Positions 1 to 13,466 are shown, numbered from the stretch's first letter. The stretch: 64,000 nucleotides of DNA from Escallonia rubra (GCA_033065855.1 JAVXUO010000112.1:1-64000), one strand, 5' to 3'. The notes: generated by a model from the letters alone, not told the origin. Numbers and translations are program-made.

Positions 1-904
1 ACTAAAAGAGCCGCAGAATCAAAAGCATATGAAGAAGTCAGTTAATTGGTGTCTCCAATTAATACTCCAAGCACAATTTTGCAAAGTTCTGCTACTCCGA
101 CAACCTAAACAAAGAACTGAAGTAAAGAATTTTTCCCGTTTTGCCTTGTCGCGAAGAACTCAACTTAAAGGAAATGTGTATTACTAGGAACACGTTCTGA
201 TGCAGAACTGTAAGGATCACAATATCCTGAAATTTTTGGAGACCTCTTTCAGGGATTACAACTGTGTTTGCACTTGCATTTTCAGAATCCAACTAGAAAA
301 TACACAAAAGAAAGTTGTGAAGTAGACAAAATGTATCACCCTATCACTGGAGAGCAAAAACAATATATTTCCTCAAGGGCCAGCAATCGCGTCTTCAATG
401 AGTATCACAAACAAAGAGATAACCTGAAATGCAAAGAGTAGAGTCCATCAAGATCACAAACCACGATTACAAGTCCGATAGCTGAATGAGGATACATTTT
501 TTGCTACTACTACACACTGATGGGGCAAAGTTCTTGCCTCTCTCGTGTTCCAGTACCTTGTTTGCGTAATTTTAGGGAGAGAAAATGAAGTTCCCTTGAT
601 GATTCGTCCAACCATCGAGTGAAGTTGGAACATTCCAAAGTGCAAGACCAGATTATGCTTAATATCAAAGAGCCCAACCCAAATCCTTCGCTTTTATACA
701 TGACCTTCTACTGTGTATCTAGTTGGAAAAATTAGCCTAAAATGCCCATAACTCCCTTTTCTTTACACTTATGTGAAGGTGCTTTTTTCTAGTTAGAATT
801 GGTACAAAATCATTTGGTTATAGTCAACTTGAGCTGAGAAAATGCATCATTCCTAAATCCCAAGGCAAACTCCTGATGGAGAAAAGAATTCAGCAGTAGC
901 CAAG

Positions 905-944
<40 letters not shown>

Positions 945-1550
945 CCCCCCTCCCCCTCCCTCTCCCCCCCCCCCCCATACATGTATATGAATACGTGTAC
1001 TAATAGATAGATGTACAAATATGCATAGTGGAGGTCCAAAGAAATTTTCTTAATTGCTGATTTTTGTACAGGAGAAGTCCAAAGAAATTTACACAAAAAA
1101 ATGACAATATGATACTGCTACCACATGCATTCGATTACACTAAAACGAGTACGAGTGGATCATATAACATGTAAGCTTACCACTTGAATCTTCCTGACAA
1201 GTTGCATATGCACTAGATGTGCATATACTGCTCATGTAAAGCATGTGTGTGTAACTCTTAGCTTAAAGGCTACACACTCAGGCAACTCCTTTAGTCAGTT
1301 ATTTATTAGATCCTACAGACTATTTCAAGCTATTGAGAATGATCTTAACCTGCCCAGATAAGAAGTATATCATTCATATGCCTTCAGTTACAAAATGAGC
1401 ATTTTCTAGTAACTAGTAATACTCAACTTGAAAGAGAGAAGATATAGAACAGTAAACATACCATTATCAGCCATGTATTCTGTAACTATCAATAGCAATC
1501 AACTGAAATATAATCTCCATATCCATATGTCCAAAAAGCACTCCTTCAAT
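1..1550. other. 3' flank of the CLASSY-type gene, no gene recognised
   Basis: AT-rich sequence downstream of the minus-strand CLASSY-type gene. Short minus-strand open stretches at about 92-292 and 510-701 have acceptable codons, but I recognise no family in them, and neither has a clear start, stop and splice set together. They could be 3' untranslated sequence or a remnant of another gene. The only defined structure is the CT/C-rich microsatellite listed separately. Confidence 0.4.
905..976. repeat. (CT)n followed by C-rich microsatellite
   Basis: About 19 uninterrupted CT units are followed by runs of C broken by single T bases, up to the position where the sequence changes to ATACATG. 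Read on the minus strand it is a GA/G-rich tract. The stretch is likely to vary in length between individuals and could be a marker. Confidence 0.95.
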
Positions 1551-4500
1551 CTAACGATCCACCAAATCAGGAGTGGCAAGTAAATCCGGTGCTCTTGGTT
1601 GGTAGGTTATTGATTCGAAAATGTCCCTTAACTTCTTATGTTGAAGCATCTCGTCCAAGATCTTATCTTCCGAGTACAAGATCTTATCTTCCGAGACTTC
1701 AGATAATACTTTTGGCTTGCAACTCTCCATGTCTGCAGAAGAGAAGACTTTCTGAGACAAAAGGTCTTTTTCAGCCTGTCGCTCACATTTCTTGCCTTCC
1801 ATTGTTCCCGACGTAATAAGATGGTAAATATAGACAGTTTTCTTCTGACCAATCCTATATGCCCGACATATAGCTTGCCTTTCAACTGAAGGATTCCAAC
1901 CAATATCAAGCAAAACAACTCTCGACGCCCCCACCAAATTTATGCCTTCTGAACAAGCCTTTATTGAGGCCAAAAGTACTTGTACATCGCTTGTAGGATC
2001 ATTTAGAGAACTAATGGTCAGTTGCCGCTGCTTAATATCATGTTGTCCATCAATATATAGCACCTCTCTTCCTTCTGTCCAATTAAAACAAGCTTTAAGC
2101 TGTTTCATTAGGAAGGCTAATGGGTCGAGATATTGACTGAAAACTAAAACCTTTTCCTTCAATGCACCACACAGCCGGATGAGTTCTATGAGAAACTTTG
2201 TCTTAACTCCGCCGCGATGATCCAATTTAAGCTGTTCACACTCACCCCAATAAGCTGAGAACCCCTCATCTTCAGGCGAATAACATTGAAGTAACAATGA
2301 CGGGTGAACAGAGATCAGAGAAACCATACGATCACGTTCCAGAAAGTTTCTCGTTTGAATGCTTTCAGTTAGGCTCTTCTGTAAATCAGTCGGCTTTAAA
2401 ACAACTAGAGCCTTCTTGCATCCGTGAAGCAATTTATCAAGAATGGTGCCTTTATATATGTGAACAAGTGGGTCAACTATGGCCTTAATATCCCTTATAT
2501 TGACATCAGAACTGGTTAAAGAAGCCCATCTCCTTCTTGCTGATTTGCTTTCTCGTCCATCTTTTTTACCAAGATCTCCATGGTCTTTTGAAGACATCCT
2601 GCCAACCAAATTCGGACTAACCAAGCAGAGGATGTTATATAATTCACCACAATTATTTTGGAATGGAGTTCCTGAAAGAATAATGCACCTCTGAGTCTCA
2701 ACCTTTGATAGAGCGTTCCACATAATACTGTGGTCATTGCGAGCTGTGTGCCCTTCATCAAGCACTAGAAGAGTTGGAATTTCCAGGAGGACTCTCCTGA
2801 TTTTCCCATCTAGACCCTCCTTTACACCTTCTCCAGCAAGTCTCCCAAACAAATTATAGCTGATACCCACAATACTTCTATCCTTTATCCAGGAATACAA
2901 CTTCAAGAAACGAATAGCATTTGTATTCCATCTACGATAGCCACATCTTTTAAGAAAGTTAACAGCCACTGTATTTTCCTTGCCCGATAACTCGGGCTTG
3001 TTCAAATTGTGAAATGGTATATCGACTTTCCACTTTCTAAACTCTTCCTCCCAGGTAAGAAGCATGCTTTTAGGAGCAACTATAAGAGGTTTGGATTCCG
3101 GGTACAAGTTTAAAAATGACTGCAGAAACACTATGGTCATGAGGGTTTTACCTGTACCAGGGGCATGCGAGATGATGCATCCACCCCCGGCACCGGAAAG
3201 AGGCTTTTCCAACTTGTCAATGTAGATACCTCCAGCAACGTTCTTCCACATGAACTCAAAACCTTCACATTGATGGGGGTATAAATCTTTAATACCAGGT
3301 ACCAAATCCCACACTGTGCCTTTAGTGCAAACACGACCATCCTGGTGTTCAGGGACAGGATCTTGGGACTGAAGTTCAGTGAAGAAAGAGCAGCCATCTT
3401 TGCCATAATACTGATTCCCGGATCTTCCACGAGGGTGGTTCTTACACTGTTTGCAAAACCAGGTCAGATAATTTAGTCACAAGTCCTAATAAATAAAACA
3501 AGTAACATGTCACAGATGAGAGTTAAGAGGCGAATGCTAGGTTTCTTAGTCATTAAATATGTAAAGCTTAACGAAAATATGGACTTGACTTACAGAAAAC
3601 CAGTTGACCACTTACTCCATATATTGGCACTACTTGTCATCAAACCATCAACATTAACATGAGGAACAATCAGATGAACAGTCAAGACAACTTAATCTTA
3701 TTATGAGCTATATTTACTCACTAAGGCTCTCTGCGATTCCAAGGACAGCAGCCTAGGTTGCTTTGTCATACAAATGAATAAGATTTTACCTAAGAGGTGT
3801 GCACTGGTCAAGTTAAAGAACTTCAAATAGTTCTGTAAGTCATTTCAAATTTTTGGAACAACCACCCATCCAATCTGACTTGCTAAAAGTAAATATTGAA
3901 AGACCAGAAACTATCATAATGTGCATAAAATTAATCACACATCAATAGGTCATGCCCGTGAGACATAAACTGCTCTTAAACATACATAAGCAGTTCAAGC
4001 CTCAAAACAATTTGAACATAAGCAAGAACAGAATAGTTCATGTATTGAGAAACCGCGGACACCAATTTATAAGTAGTGACAATCTATGACTTACAAAAGA
4101 TGGTAAAATATGCTTGATCTCCACTTCCACAAAGGAGCAAATCCTACAGATCAGCCCAATCTGATCGTCAAGAATGTATTCATGGATTCCTCGTTGGCAA
4201 AGAATAGTTGGACTGGCTTCAGTCCTTGTGGGGAAGAAGTCATCTTCAATCTGCATTTCATCAAAGACAAGTGCCGTAAGGTGTAACGTCACAATGTGCA
4301 TTTAATTTAATTTAAGGAGCAGATAACACTGATAATGAAGAGTCCGGTCACAATGTCCAAGAAATGTAAAAAGAAGCTGGTAGAGGCAATAATAGAGGGC
4401 AGGCCGAAAAGGGAATCCGAAAAACTACCAGATATAACAGTGACTATGTCATAATTGCCATTGCAGTGTTCTTGCATTTTTCTTATTAAAAGTGCTGACA

Positions 4501-7500
4501 GAGACAAACACAGAAGCATTTAAAGGGATAAAGACAGATTCAGATAGGAACAGCAAATACTAACAGATAAATGCATGGGTGCAGTAAGAGGTTCACTCGG
4601 AAGGGGAACGATGGGATATTCTTTTCAGCGGCAAAGTAAAAAAGCATAGGAGCATATAAAGATGGTTAAATGAATCATTGGGTATGAATGCATCACGAGT
4701 TAACATCGATAAAAAATTGAAATGCTGTTTAAAAGAGAAATATTGCAGCACGTGGTAAATAATTGTGGAGACAAAAGAATGTGACAAACACGTACATGTG
4801 TATTATCTGGCCAAGTTTCTCAATGACTTGTATGTTTACAATTATCTCTGTTGAAACCTACACTCATATTGATGCCTGAGATTAAATTGGCAAGAGAGTA
4901 GAAGCTCTTTAACAGGAATATAGTGATCTGGACAATATTCAGCCAACTATATAAACAAATGCAAGTAAGAAAACACTCAATATTCTAAGCATCAAAGGGG
5001 TAATACGCATTAGTATATTCTAACTTAAAAGAGGTTAAATTCTGTTAAAGAAACAACGGTTAAGTTTTTACATCAAGAAAGAGGTAGTGGAAAGTGATGT
5101 CCACTGGTTTTTTGTCATGGAAGATGCTTTGAGTTGGTCATTAAGAGGATGGAAGCGTCTTTTGGTAATGGCAAGGTCTGCTTCTTCCATTTAAAATGGT
5201 ATGAGGCAAAAGATATATTCCATAAATTTGTGCAACAATACATATAAGATATGGAGTGATGACAGTTTTGGACAACCATATTTTTCTGGTCATTCTAATG
5301 CCGGCTTGCAATCTTGACTTCCTTTGGAAAATCTTAGAAGGCACAGTGTACACGAGGCTAAGTGTGTAGACGTTTGTCACCAGAATCTTATAAACTGTCA
5401 AGTGATTGCGAACTTCATCTATCTTTTGAATACTCTTTGCGCAACTCTAGACCTTTTTCGATATATCACGAGGTCATCAAGGTCTCGCTGGTAACAGACA
5501 AGATGACAGCATATTACATTGCATAGACCGAGTCATCTTATATAAGGCAACATTTACCTCTCAACCTAGTAATCTGTGAGATGTCTCCACTCTCGAGAGG
5601 TGCCCATAAGAAATTACTAGAAAAGGTCTTGGCATCACCACAAAGTAGAAGATAGAGCATAGTGTATGTGGTGTGCATATACTGATCTATGTAAACTTAT
5701 TTAGGTCTGGAGTATGAAGTTTATGATTTCATTTTGTAACTTCCCAACAAATTAACAAATACAACAAAGTAATTAAACTACATTATAATTACTATTTTGA
5801 TACACTTGCCATTTGTCTTACCAAATAAATCAACAAACTCAGTGTAGCTAATTATAGAGAATGTCGATCCAAACACATATTTACAATCATTTTATCATGT
5901 ACTAATTATTTATAGCTTGACTATATTGGGTGTCTTACAGTTTTTATTCCGAGCTCATGAATTTTAGATATCTTTACATACTCATCCTAGGCACGAAGCA
6001 GTGACATTAGGTGCCTACAATGTAGCGGGATGCCTGATGGGAAGGTGGAGACAGGATGCTTGGAGGCAGTTATTACGCAAAGTTCTAGCAAGACGATCTT
6101 CAGCCGAAGATTTACTCATGTCAAGAATTATGAAGGTTAAAGTAAGAAGGATGAAAGACTCGATCTTTCAGATCATTTTTTCTTAGAAAATGACTCAAAG
6201 GTGGAATAGCCATCATATTTACATTTTGCCATTTTGTACACTATTCATAGCTCTTCAAATTTTTTATGTTTAACGTATACAAAGGAGCCAATAAGTAAAA
6301 ATGCAATACTAATAATGACAAAGGCACTACAAACCTACAGTACGGGAGAAGGCAAGATAGAAAGCATGAGCACGCGAACATGCATCCGTAGGTAATGTAG
6401 TATTCCTGAATGCACTTAACAAAACATGTTTTATATTGTTGTGCACTTCTTTCCCATGACGTTTAAAATAATGCATTACTACTCACTTGGTCTTGTTAAT
6501 CATTGTAAAGTGGGTGAAGCTTAAAGAAAAAAACCAGAACTCCTATGATGAAAACTGATTCGGTACCAGGATTTCTTATAAAGCTTTCCACAATATTTTT
6601 TTCCAACTGCATTATATTTATCTAAGGATTTACTCACTCTAAACCAACCCTTGCTTCTAAAACCTCAGCACAATTCCATTTCCACTAGCTAACTCATCAT
6701 ATATTATTGCTGTGCTGTGTTCTCTTTTCTATTCCGGGACAATATACGAAAAAGTATTCTGTACTTCACTCCAAAATTTTATGTGGCTCGGAGTGCTAAT
6801 ATCTGCATAACTCTTGCAACTTCATTAATTTTAAGCAGTATAGTACAAGTCAACTGATATCTAAGGTATCATCTGCACTCTCGGCCTAATATTTTTTAAA
6901 CACATTAATGACTCTTGCACACTCTCCTTAAGAAGTATTAAAACAACATCAGACAAAGCACAATGCTACCATATTGGGATGACGCCTTAATGGGTGACTT
7001 TCACCATTATCTCGCTTCTTCTTTTTTTCTTTTAATTGTTTATGATGTGACCTGATTTGCCCTGACTATGACAAGAACCACTTGAATATTCTCTACCATG
7101 TTTGCCAAAAAGTTGACTATTTCTGATGCAAGGGGAGCCAAAAAGGGGTTTTTTGTTGTTTCCATGTTCGGATTGGTCCGGCTGCCCTACAGGCTTCCCC
7201 CCTCATTGAACACAAACACAATCGTCTAGCGAGGGCCAAAGCTCTGCTTTGGTCCACCACAAGGGGAACAGGACTTTTACTAGGAATTCCCTCAAACCAT
7301 TTCCATGGCTAAGTTGATGATAAGCAATGTTAAGCAACATGACCTGCAACTGGAACTTTCAGGAGTTGCAATCCGAGATTTCGTGGTTTTCCTGAGTAAG
7401 AAATACTCGATGTTTATAAAAGTAGGTTTGCTATCGCCTCAGGCTATCATCATAAACTTGCCAAAAGTAGAGGACATCAATTCTCGAAGGAAAAAGGCGA

Positions 7501-10500
7501 GAAATTTCAGCGCCAGTGAAAATGACTCTTCACCATTGTTGGTGCTTAGGGATAAAAGTCTAACTATTGATCAGCTTACAAGTTTGTATTGCCGTAGATT
7601 GATGCTTACTCCCAGAGGAGGCAGCAGAAATGGTGGTCATTAGCGTTTGCCTTTATTTCTCGCTTTTAAGGGTCTACTCGTTTTGACCTGAATCCAGAAG
7701 TAGCTGAAGGAATGAACGGAACGTAACAGTGGGTAACACTAAGAAAGAGACATGGACTGGAGTTTTCCATGCTACTTTAGGCAAATATTTATACCTATGT
7801 ACGTTGACCCAAAACTAACTATCCATAATAGTACATATGCAGGAAAACAGAAAATACAGGCCAAAAGATTGCAAGGTTATTGTCTCGCTTAAGACTTGGA
7901 CTTATCTCCCAAGAAGCAGGAACCCTCATCTACAGTAGATGATATAGATGAACAAAAAACTAAACCCCCAAAAAAAGAACACAGAAGCAAAAAAGAAATA
8001 GAAAATTTGAAACTATAAACCATCTAAATTCTAGAAAGGAAGAGAAGAAAAGTTTGCAGTCTTAGCTTTCCAACTTTCAATGCAACAATCAGAGAGTCGA
8101 AAGAAATCTCCATGACGACCACGCTACTCCATTTAAGACATTGCAATTAACAGACATGGAATTATGAAGATATTCCACAAACATAATGCATGAAACACAT
8201 GATAACAGAAGGACCTGATAGATACATATGCATACCATACCATATTTTGTGAGTATAATGTGTTTGTGTTTATGTATGCACATGTATCTATAAACAAAGA
8301 GATTTCAACTCCTCCAACTGTTGAAACTTGAATATGGAAGTATCAAAGGGTGACAGTTAAGACATTAGAACATAGAAGATCGAAACAATAGACCTTAAGC
8401 TTCACATGTTATCTGGCTAAAGTTAGAGAGAACGACTTCAAGCTCAAACTATCAAGCTGAATAAAAGCACTTTGCTTGTGTAAGACGAATTCCTCAATTA
8501 GCCATTTAGCATTAATTCTATTTCTCACCACTATCAACGTAGAAGTGTGGACCTTGTTGTTTCCCATCTCAACAGCCTCGTTTAGAGTACGGTGCATAAA
8601 AATTTTGATATTAAAAAGGAAGACACGTTTGTAAATTGTAATCAGCACATGCAGCTATTGATTTTTAAGCAAACTAAGTATGAGTTCGAACTACCAAAAG
8701 AGTTCCAAGTTTCTAAAATTGGCCACATATCGAAAGAAAATTGCTGTTTTAACTGGAACAAAAAGCAGAGTTTGCATGAATTGAGTACTCTTTTACTAGA
8801 ATAGAGAAATAGGAAACTGCCCGTTTCCGCAGGCAAGATTTTATTGGGGACCTACCGCAGAAGAGGAAGAACCAATCTCTGAAGACCTGAGAGCCATCGC
8901 CATCTCCTCAAAAAGAACATCTGATTGTTGGTCCCAATAGGATTTCTCTGGAGGTTTTGGAACTTCATCTTCGAATCTGAACTTGTAGACCAATGTAGTT
9001 TCAGCAGGAACTTCCTCTACAGGACTAGGAGGAACAGTGTCTTCCAGAAGGCTGGATCCCTTCTCCCAGATTGAATCAGTTAGGATCTTGAGAGGGTCAA
9101 AACCTTTACGTGTATGAACGTGCCTTCCACCAGTGGGCATCTCAAACTTCCCATTGCCTTTTCTACCAATGTTTAGCACATCTTTTCCAACGTTTTCATC
9201 ACTATCATCTCTGTTCCCCTTAGAATGATCAAGCGCTTTGTTGCCTACAGCATCAATGTGCCTCCTTTCAGTGGGCTTACTAGATATCCCTTCTACTTCT
9301 GCAGAAGTTCTTGGCAAAACTTTTGCATCATTCTCATCACCCACGTCATCACTCCCAGAGAAAGGATCAAGCTCATCCTCAATAACAAGGTCACAATCTG
9401 TTGGACCACGAATGTGATTCCTCACAGGGCGCTTTACTAACTTCCTTCTACCTTTTTGACCAGATTTTGACGCGGGCTCTGTATCCTTCATATCATTTTC
9501 ATCAGTATCCTCATCATTCCCAGAGGTAGAATCAAGATCATCCACAGTTAATGGGCGACTAATTGTTCCAAGATTCAGTTTCCTCCTTTTAGACTTGGGA
9601 ACAGAACGTGATCGAAGGCGATTTGCTACACTTTTCGTCTCTTCACTTTTCACTTTACTGGAATCCACCAAGATATCCAATCCAGAAAACTTTCTTCTCT
9701 TTAGTCCACCCTCAATGCTTCTATCCTTTTCTACCTCATCAATGCTTCCTCCCTCCATAATGCTACTCTCCAATTCATCTTTCCCCTCCTCAGCCACACC
9801 AATAGAACTCAGCCCCTCCGCATCCTTCACCTGCCTAGGTTTGTATTTTCGCTTCAGTCCAACCTCAATGCTTTTCTCCTTTCCCTTCCCAACAACACTT
9901 TCTATCTCCACAACCCTACACTCGTCATCATCCTCATCCTCCAAGTCCTCCTCCAACAACACCACCTCGTCGTTTTCATCTTTTTCTTGTTCCTTTTCTT
10001 CATCTTCATTTTCATCTTTATCATTCCTATCCTCACTAGAAGAGCTGGAATAACACCCATCAGAATCATCACCTACAAAATCCTTGTCATCCTCATCATC
10101 ATTGTCCTCTTCACTTGATGATTCTAACTCCTCCGAATCAGTTTGGCTCTCAGAATCCGATGGTGTTTGATTTACAACACCACTTTCCTTCTTCTGATCA
10201 CTCTTTTCCCCATCACCTACATCTATCGAATCCACAGAATCAGTTTGGCTCTCCTTCGAAGATCCGGAATCTAATTGTGTTTGACCCGCAACGCCACTTT
10301 CCTTTCCCTGATCACTCATGACCCCCTCACCTCCACCTATCTCTTGATCAGATGAAACCGCCTCTTTAGCATCCATGTAATCAGAATCCTTGCCTTTTGC
10401 CTTTGGCCAGCCCCTATTTGAACTGTTATAGATCACATCCAAGATTTCAACTTCATCATCACTCCCATCATCACCATTCTCATCATCACTTGTATCAATT

Positions 10501-10961
10501 TGAATTGCATTAGTTCCCTTCAACCCCCTTTTCGAGTTCCCTCTGAGTTTCTTTGAATCCACATCCTTTTGCAATTCCCTAATCCCCTTTTTCACTAAAA
10601 CGCCCTCTTTTGACTTCTTTCCATCTCTATCAGAACCAACGCCAATCTCAGCTCTATTATTAGCCCTCCTAAACCCTTTTCTTGATTCGCTAATCAAACC
10701 TTTCTTCTTTTCAGAATTCCGGGAACCAAAACCCTTCACATCACCTGCATTCTCACCCTTCTTTGCCAAATTTACCTCCGATCCCCTCTCCTCTCTACCT
10801 CCACTCACGCTCCCTGACAACTCGGCGCCACCACCAACACCACAGGCGGCGTCGCTGCTACCACCGCTTTTAGCCTTCTGTCTCTCTTCATGGCACCGCT
10901 TGTAAAATAGGTCAAACTGATGCCTCGTTCTCTTGTGTAACGGCACTTCACTGTAATCCAT
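1551..10961 (-). CDS. CLSY4: CLASSY3/4-type SNF2 chromatin remodelling helicase
   Basis: CLASSY proteins are plant SNF2-family proteins that guide RNA polymerase IV to chromatin for 24-nt siRNA production and RNA-directed DNA methylation in the nucleus. Coding exons (minus): 8856-10961, 4095-4250 and 1551-3446. All junctions are phase 0 with GT/AG borders, giving about 1385 residues, within the CLSY3/4 size range. Exon 1 encodes a charged, disordered N-terminus with Asp/Glu runs around residues 270-350 and several KRRK-type basic patches. Exon 2 and the start of exon 3 carry a Cys pair (ICRIC) and further Cys typical of the CLSY/DRD1 zinc-binding segment. Exon 3 holds the helicase: GTGKT with Lys near residue 854, DEGH at 984-987 in place of the usual DEAH, SGTPFQNN, then the C-terminal lobe ending in the arginine-finger region CRAYRIGQ. 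The start MDYSEVPLHK lies just after a leader splice acceptor; an upstream in-frame ATG is intronic. The symbol is by family; CLSY3 versus CLSY4 is not resolved. Confidence 0.88.
4251..8855 (-). other. 4.6 kb first coding intron of the CLASSY-type gene
   Basis: On the minus strand the intron opens with GTAGGTCC directly after the GSSSSA codons and closes with TTTGATGAAATGCAG before the IEDDFF codons. It is far longer than the other introns of this gene. Apart from the opposite-strand reading frame at 7305-7643, I see no recognisable domain in it. A second short plus-strand frame at 6001-6186 is unassigned. The length suggests old insertions, but no terminal repeats stand out. Confidence 0.75.
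7305..7643 (+). CDS. hypothetical 112-residue ORF nested antisense in a CLASSY intron
   Basis: An ATG-started reading frame (MAKLMISNVKQHDL... to ...GGSRNGGH) runs on the strand opposite to the host gene. Composition looks protein-like: mixed hydrophobic and charged residues, a basic RRKKAR patch near residue 62, and a C-terminal Arg/Gly stretch. I do not recognise the family, and there is no signal peptide or membrane segment. It may be a retrocopied or transposon-captured exon rather than a working gene; a GC-richer segment with CCC runs precedes it at 7180-7260. Confidence 0.3.
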   Translation: MAKLMISNVKQHDLQLELSGVAIRDFVVFLSKKYSMFIKVGLLSPQAIIINLPKVEDINSRRKKARNFSASENDSSPLLVLRDKSLTIDQLTSLYCRRLMLTPRGGSRNGGH

Positions 10962-10969
10962 CACTTCCC

Positions 10970-11440
10970 CTACAAAACATTTAACCAACAACCCATCACA
11001 GTCACATCCACATAAACATAAATATACGTATACATAGTTATAGATATCAAAACATACCCCTACTCCTCTCTTTCATTAAAATTGGTCTCTTTTACTCTTC
11101 GTGAATTCTTAAAACAAATTTAGTACGATCCTAGTTCAGTTCAACGTTAACATGTACCAGTTCTATCATACAATTTTGCAAAAATTCAATGGAAACAGAG
11201 AGGGCGCATGATTATACAGCAAGACGGATAAAGAGATATAAAAGGAATAGGACTTGTTGATCGCTTACCAAAAGGAGAGGACCGATTTCTCCGGCGATAA
11301 AGTCGGAGTTGTGTACGTACTGTACTAGGTAACCGGGGGTGTTCAGCAGAGTGACGTAGAGAGAGAGAAACAGAGAGAGAGGCTTAGGGGAGAAAAAGGG
11401 CGCGAACGAGAAACAGAGCATGCAAAGAAGCAAAAAGGAA
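10970..11440 (-). other. 5' leader of the CLASSY-type gene with an intron
   Basis: Reading on the minus strand, a splice acceptor (TGTTTTGTAG) lies 8 bases before the chosen ATG. A matching donor, GTAAGC, lies at 11268, giving a leader intron of 10970-11268. The leader exon upstream, from 11269 to roughly 11440, is purine/pyrimidine-rich with GA repeats. The transcription start was inferred, not seen. A leader intron means start-codon choice should follow MDYSEV, not the in-frame ATG further upstream. Confidence 0.6.
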
Positions 11441-12754
11441 AGAGGAATCGGCGAGTTACGGCCTACGGGGGTCCATTACAAGCTTACAACTGGAAATAGC
11501 AAAAAAAAATTAATTGTTGCTCTGCTGTAATTCTGGAAAATACCAAAACTGCCCTTGTTCAACATTTATTGGGTACTTCTTCAAATTTTGGGTTTTTGGG
11601 GGTGAATTCCAGATTAGGCTGTTCAGGTTATCTTAATTTGAAAATGTTACTGTTATCCAGAACTTTAATATCACCAACGAACTTATTTATTGTTCAGAGA
11701 ATTTATTTATGTTTATGTAATTAGTCTTATTTTTAGCATAACACGTGTGGATGTAACGGTTAATTTATCATAAGTTTTTTCTTAACCGTATAACATAATA
11801 AATTACTTTTACTAAAACCTTTATTCGACTACTTTTGAAATTTTTATGCACAAGGTACAATCAGATATAGCAGCACCACGGGATGATATATTGCTTAAAC
11901 GAGTACTAAGCGGATTGTTTAAAATCTATTGCTTCCTTGTCCTTTCACTTCAAAAAGAACTCTCCTTTACATTTTTTTTTATTTTTAGAAAAACGCAATC
12001 TTTACGCATTTTACATGAAACATAAGATACAAATACACCCTCTCAGAACCATTTCATTCTTCCCATTCTAAGAGTTTTCTTTTTCTTAGTGCATAGCTTT
12101 AATGCAGCTATCTTCATAATCTAATTTTGGATTTTAGATATAGGTGATTGGATTCTAGAGTCTCGGTCTCTCTCTCTCTCTAGACTGATTTTGTATAATC
12201 AGTGTGAGGTAATGATGACTGTGGAAGTCTGTGTGCAGCAAAAAGTTTCCTCTTTTGATAGGATGTAAGTATGCAACTGACCAAGTTGAATTTGCATTTG
12301 ATAGGACAGAGAGTTCTTGAATAATGCAACAAGGGTATTTGTGTCCTTTGAGTAAATCTTTTCCTAAAAATGCCTTCTGGATTTACCTTTCCCTCTGAAG
12401 AAACTGAAGTTTTGCCTCTCTTGTCACGTTATCACATCTCATTGATGCCTACAGAGGGAGGGTTCCCAGGAATCCCAGTAGTTTGGCCTTTGGTCTGTAA
12501 TTTGCAATGATTGTATCTTCTGCTTTTATGATTGTACATTAATTTAACAGCGGTCGTACAAAATTTGGCATCGCCACTAATCCTTTCTTTTCAGAGTTTC
12601 CTATGAGAAGTCACTCTGTTTTTATGTTATGTTTGTTTAAACTTTCATGTTTGACACTTTACTTAATATTTGTCACTAAAGAGTCACGAAACGAAATTAA
12701 AGAGCATGAAAAAGTGTCATTAATAGTCTGTCAGTCAGAATAGTAAAGTAAAAA
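11441..12754. other. upstream region of the CLASSY-type gene
   Basis: AT-rich intergenic DNA between the leader exon of the CLASSY-type gene and the MULE at 12755. A short CT run lies near 12165-12180. No open frame of interest, RNA gene or repeat with clear ends was recognised. It presumably contains the minus-strand promoter. Confidence 0.5.
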
Positions 12755-13457
12755 GAGTTAATTTTGCGGTTGATCATCGAACTGTTAGGCAAATTTTACT
12801 TTGACCACTGAACTTCCATTTGTGTCAAAGTGACAATTGAATCCTTCAATTGATCTCAATTAAGTCACTCCGTTAGCTTCCGTCCATCCCAAGTTCGTTA
12901 AGTGACTAAATTGAAGGGTAATTTCGTCACTCTCTTTTTTCTTCTCTTTTTCAACCCCCTTCTTTCTTCTTTCTTCCTCTTTCTCCCATCACCACCACGG
13001 CCAAGCCGCAGCCTTAGCTCACCCAATGCTCAACACCCATCACCACCGCCACACCTTCATCCCTATAGCCCAACCACCGCAAAATTACAGCCCCACCACT
13101 ATTGTCGCTATAATACCCCAGCCCTGTCGCCGCTTCTGCAATACCCCAAATAAAATATATTTGGGGTCAATTAAAGAAGAAGAAAAAATTGTTGGGGTCA
13201 ATTGAAGAAAAGTTAGACCAAAAATCAGAAGGGAAAAAAAGAAGTAAAAGAGAATCTTGTTCTTTTATCATTTGACAATTTTGCCCCTTAATTAAGCATC
13301 ATGTGCCTTGCACATGGGCAGTTAACCGACTAAAATAAACGGAGTGACTTAATTGAGATCGATTGAAGGATTCAATGGTCACTTTGACACAAATCGAAGT
13401 TCAGTGGTCAAAGTAAAATTTGTCTAATAGTTCGATGGTCAATCACGTAATTAACTC
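12755..13457. mobile_element. non-autonomous Mutator-like element (703 bp)
   Basis: The two ends are inverted repeats of about 120 bp, roughly 90% alike: GAGTTAATT... with GACCACTGAACTTC and CTCAATTAAGTCACTCCG on the left, and the reverse complement on the right. A perfect 9-bp direct repeat AAGTAAAAA flanks it (12746-12754 and 13458-13466), the target-duplication length of Mutator elements. The core has a CACC-rich block at 12990-13140 and encodes no transposase, so it would need one supplied from elsewhere. Confidence 0.85.
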
Positions 13458-13466
13458 AAGTAAAAA

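Noticed and set aside
9595-10053. 152-residue plus-strand frame rich in Ser
   Set aside because: It is the antisense shadow of the acidic, Asp/Glu-rich part of the CLASSY exon; GAN/GAT codons read backwards give Ser and Phe runs.
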